From contig NZ_JAILKR010000129.1 of NCBI RefSeq assembly GCF_024693525.1, positions 34,593 to 98,592 of the forward strand: a stretch of DNA of 64,000 nt. Reading direction: 5' to 3'. The notes below the pieces were generated by a model that was given only the letters and a program-made list of their open reading frames with translations, did no database searches and was not told the origin of the DNA. This DNA comes from Selenomonas sp. Its GTDB lineage: Bacteria > Bacillota_C > Negativicutes > Selenomonadales > Selenomonadaceae. Below, in pieces: positions 62,556-64,000 of this stretch. A program made the translations under genes and the position numbers. Within the stretch, counting starts at the first letter, position 1; each line of letters starts with the position of its first letter.

Positions 62556-63305
62556 ATGGCTAGAACTCCGATTATTGCTGGTAACTGGAAAATGAACAAC
62601 ACGATCGCGCAGGGCGTTGAGCTCGTAAAGGCTCTGGCTCCGCTGGTCAAAGACGCAACGGTTGACGTTGTTGTTTGCCCGACGGCTACGGCTCTGTCCT
62701 CCGTCGCTGCTGCTGTCAAAGGCACGAACATCCATGTTGGTGCGCAGAACGTTCACTGGGAAGCAAATGGTGCTTTCACGGGCGAAATCTCCACGGGCAT
62801 GCTGAACGAAATCGGCGTTGACTATGTTGTTCTCGGTCACAGCGAGCGCCGTGATTACTTCGGCGAGACGGATGAGGGTGTAAACAAACGCGCTCGTGCT
62901 GCTTTTGCTGCTGGCATCACGCCGATCATCTGCTGCGGTGAGTCCCTCGAGATTCGCGAAGCTGGCACGTACATCGACCATGTCGTTGCACAGATTAATG
63001 CTGCTCTCGAAGGCTTTGAGGCTTCCGAAGTTGCGAAACTCGTCATCGCTTACGAGCCAATCTGGGCTATCGGTACGGGCAAAACGGCTACGTTCGAGCA
63101 GGCTGAGGAAGTCTGCAAAGCTATCCGCGAAGCTGTTGCAAAGAAATTCGGTCAGGAAGCAGCTGACGCTATCCGCATCCAGTATGGCGGCAGCGTAAAA
63201 CCGGCTACGATCAAAGACCTCATGAAACAGCCGAACGTTGACGGCGCACTCGTAGGTGGCGCATCCCTGAAGGCTCAGGACTTCAGCCAGATCGTTAACT
63301 ACTGA
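62556..63305 (+). CDS. tpiA: Triosephosphate isomerase
   Basis: A 249-residue TIM barrel. Catalytic Lys in AGNWKMN (residue about 13), His in [13 protein letters not shown], Glu in [15 protein letters not shown], and the phosphate loop [15 protein letters not shown] precedes the ATG. gpmI starts 25 bases downstream. Confidence 0.98.
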   Translation: MARTPIIAGNWKMNNTIAQGVELVKALAPLVKDATVDVVVCPTATALSSVAAAVKGTNIHVGAQNVHWEANGAFTGEISTGMLNEIGVDYVVLGHSERRDYFGETDEGVNKRARAAFAAGITPIICCGESLEIREAGTYIDHVVAQINAALEGFEASEVAKLVIAYEPIWAIGTGKTATFEQAEEVCKAIREAVAKKFGQEAADAIRIQYGGSVKPATIKDLMKQPNVDGALVGGASLKAQDFSQIVNY

Positions 63306-63329
63306 TTCTTAGAAGGGTAGTATCTTAAA

Positions 63330-64000
63330 ATGGCAAAACTCAAAAATGCACCGGTTGCACTCATCATCATGGATGGCTGCGGCCTCGGTGATAAAAGCGA
63401 TAAGAACAATGCAGTACAGGTAGCGAACACGCCGGTACTCGATGGTCTTATGGCAAAATACAAGACGAGCCAGCTGCAGGCATCGGGCGAATACGTCGGC
63501 CTGCCGGATGGCCAGATGGGCAACTCCGAGGTTGGTCATACCAACATCGGTGCTGGCCGTATCATCTATCAGCAGCTCACGCGTATCACGCGCGATATCA
63601 AGAATGGCGACTTCTTCAAGAACGAAGCCCTGCTCGATATTGTCAATGGCGTAAAGGCCAACAATGGTGCTCTGCATCTTCTGGGCCTTGTTTCCCCAGG
63701 TGGTGTCCACAGCCATCAGGATCATCTCTACGCCCTGCTTGAACTGGCAAAGAAAAATGACATCAAGGAAGTCTATGTCCATGCTTTCCTTGATGGCCGT
63801 GATGTTCCGCCGCAGAGCGCTCAGCCGTTCCTCGAGGAACTTGAGGCAAAATGCAAAGAAATCGGCGTTGGCTGCATCGCTACGATCAGCGGCCGCTACT
63901 ATGCAATGGACCGCGACCACAACTGGGATCGCGAGCAGAAGGCCTATGAGGCTATCGCTCATGCAGAAGGTGTAAGCGCTGATTCGGCAGTGGCAGGCCT
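63330..64000 (+). CDS. gpmI: 2,3-bisphosphoglycerate-independent phosphoglycerate mutase, N-terminal part (partial)
   Basis: The frame starts at ATG 63330 after AGAAGGG and runs off the right edge, so about 223 of some 510 residues are seen. It begins MAKLKNAPVALIIMDGCGLG, with the metal-binding Asp and Gly block. Next comes the catalytic Ser in GQMGNSEVGHTNIGAGR, then VSPGGVHSHQDHLYAL and FLDGRDVPPQS. The Mn-dependent iPGM converts 3- to 2-phosphoglycerate. Confidence 0.95.
   Translation, partial: MAKLKNAPVALIIMDGCGLGDKSDKNNAVQVANTPVLDGLMAKYKTSQLQASGEYVGLPDGQMGNSEVGHTNIGAGRIIYQQLTRITRDIKNGDFFKNEALLDIVNGVKANNGALHLLGLVSPGGVHSHQDHLYALLELAKKNDIKEVYVHAFLDGRDVPPQSAQPFLEELEAKCKEIGVGCIATISGRYYAMDRDHNWDREQKAYEAIAHAEGVSADSAVAG

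Noticed and set aside
61302..62981. 559-codon open frame antisense to pgk and tpiA
   Set aside because: Long antisense frames are expected opposite genes with strongly biased codon use; its product is low-complexity and unlike any protein family.

Overview
The window comes from a diderm (outer-membrane-bearing) member of the Firmicutes, most likely a Negativicutes bacterium of the Selenomonadaceae type (Selenomonas, Mitsuokella or a relative). The case for this is a complete lipopolysaccharide/outer-membrane biogenesis cluster next to typically firmicute genes: ribonuclease M5, a DegS-type kinase, AtpZ/AtpI, an AcoR-type regulator, a TSCPD protein and a SCIFF peptide with its maturase. Near-consensus sigma-A promoters, strong AGGAGG ribosome sites and frequent TTG/GTG starts fit as well. 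The genus is inference. I found no rRNA, tRNA, CRISPR array, insertion sequence or prophage.

Layout. 1-4935: the end of tamB, a small sigma factor, a one-helix membrane protein, bamA and an unrecognised envelope protein that looks like POTRA-like repeats plus a short beta barrel. 5081-7252: three tandem OmpH/Skp-like genes with different membrane attachment. 7274-25339: lipid A, Kdo and LPS transport genes in the order lpxD, lpxL-like, lpxC, fabZ, lpxA, lpxI, lpxB, msbA, a waaA-lpxK fusion, kdsB, kdsA, kdsD, kdsC, a second lpxL-like, lptC, lptA, lptB and one lptF/G permease. 25380-29924: a DUF3084 coiled-coil protein, an RNase H-fold nuclease, dCMP deaminase, and the wecA/tagO and wecB pair that starts surface-polymer synthesis.

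29976-37319 is the F-type ATP synthase locus (atpZ, then atpI-B-E-F-H-A-G-D-C) with a long structured leader; its c subunit shows an unusual two-carboxylate ion site. 37366-46367 holds a large GGDEF/EAL protein, a membrane acyltransferase homologue, a TyrR-like AAA+ regulator without GAFTGA, trmB and ftsW. 46435-53761 holds a YgbA-type cysteine-rich protein, a cytosolic DegS-like kinase, an Orn/Lys/Arg decarboxylase, tmk, rnmV, rsmA and an NhaC antiporter. 53834-57010 (minus strand) holds an MFS exporter and a diguanylate cyclase. 57186-59929 holds a TSCPD protein, a PHP phosphoesterase and a ranthipeptide (SCIFF) precursor with its radical SAM maturase. 60214-64000 is the lower-glycolysis block gapA, pgk, tpiA and a partial gpmI.

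How it works together. The first 25 kb is essentially one assembly line: BamA and the OmpH-like chaperones build outer-membrane proteins, the Lpx/Kds/WaaA enzymes make Kdo2-lipid A, MsbA flips it, and LptB-LptF/G-LptC-LptA carries it across the periplasm. The most interesting points are the unassigned POTRA/barrel-like protein after bamA, the sigma-factor/membrane-protein pair between tamB and bamA, the waaA-lpxK fusion, the SCIFF locus with an attenuating terminator, and the Asp29/Glu62 c subunit.
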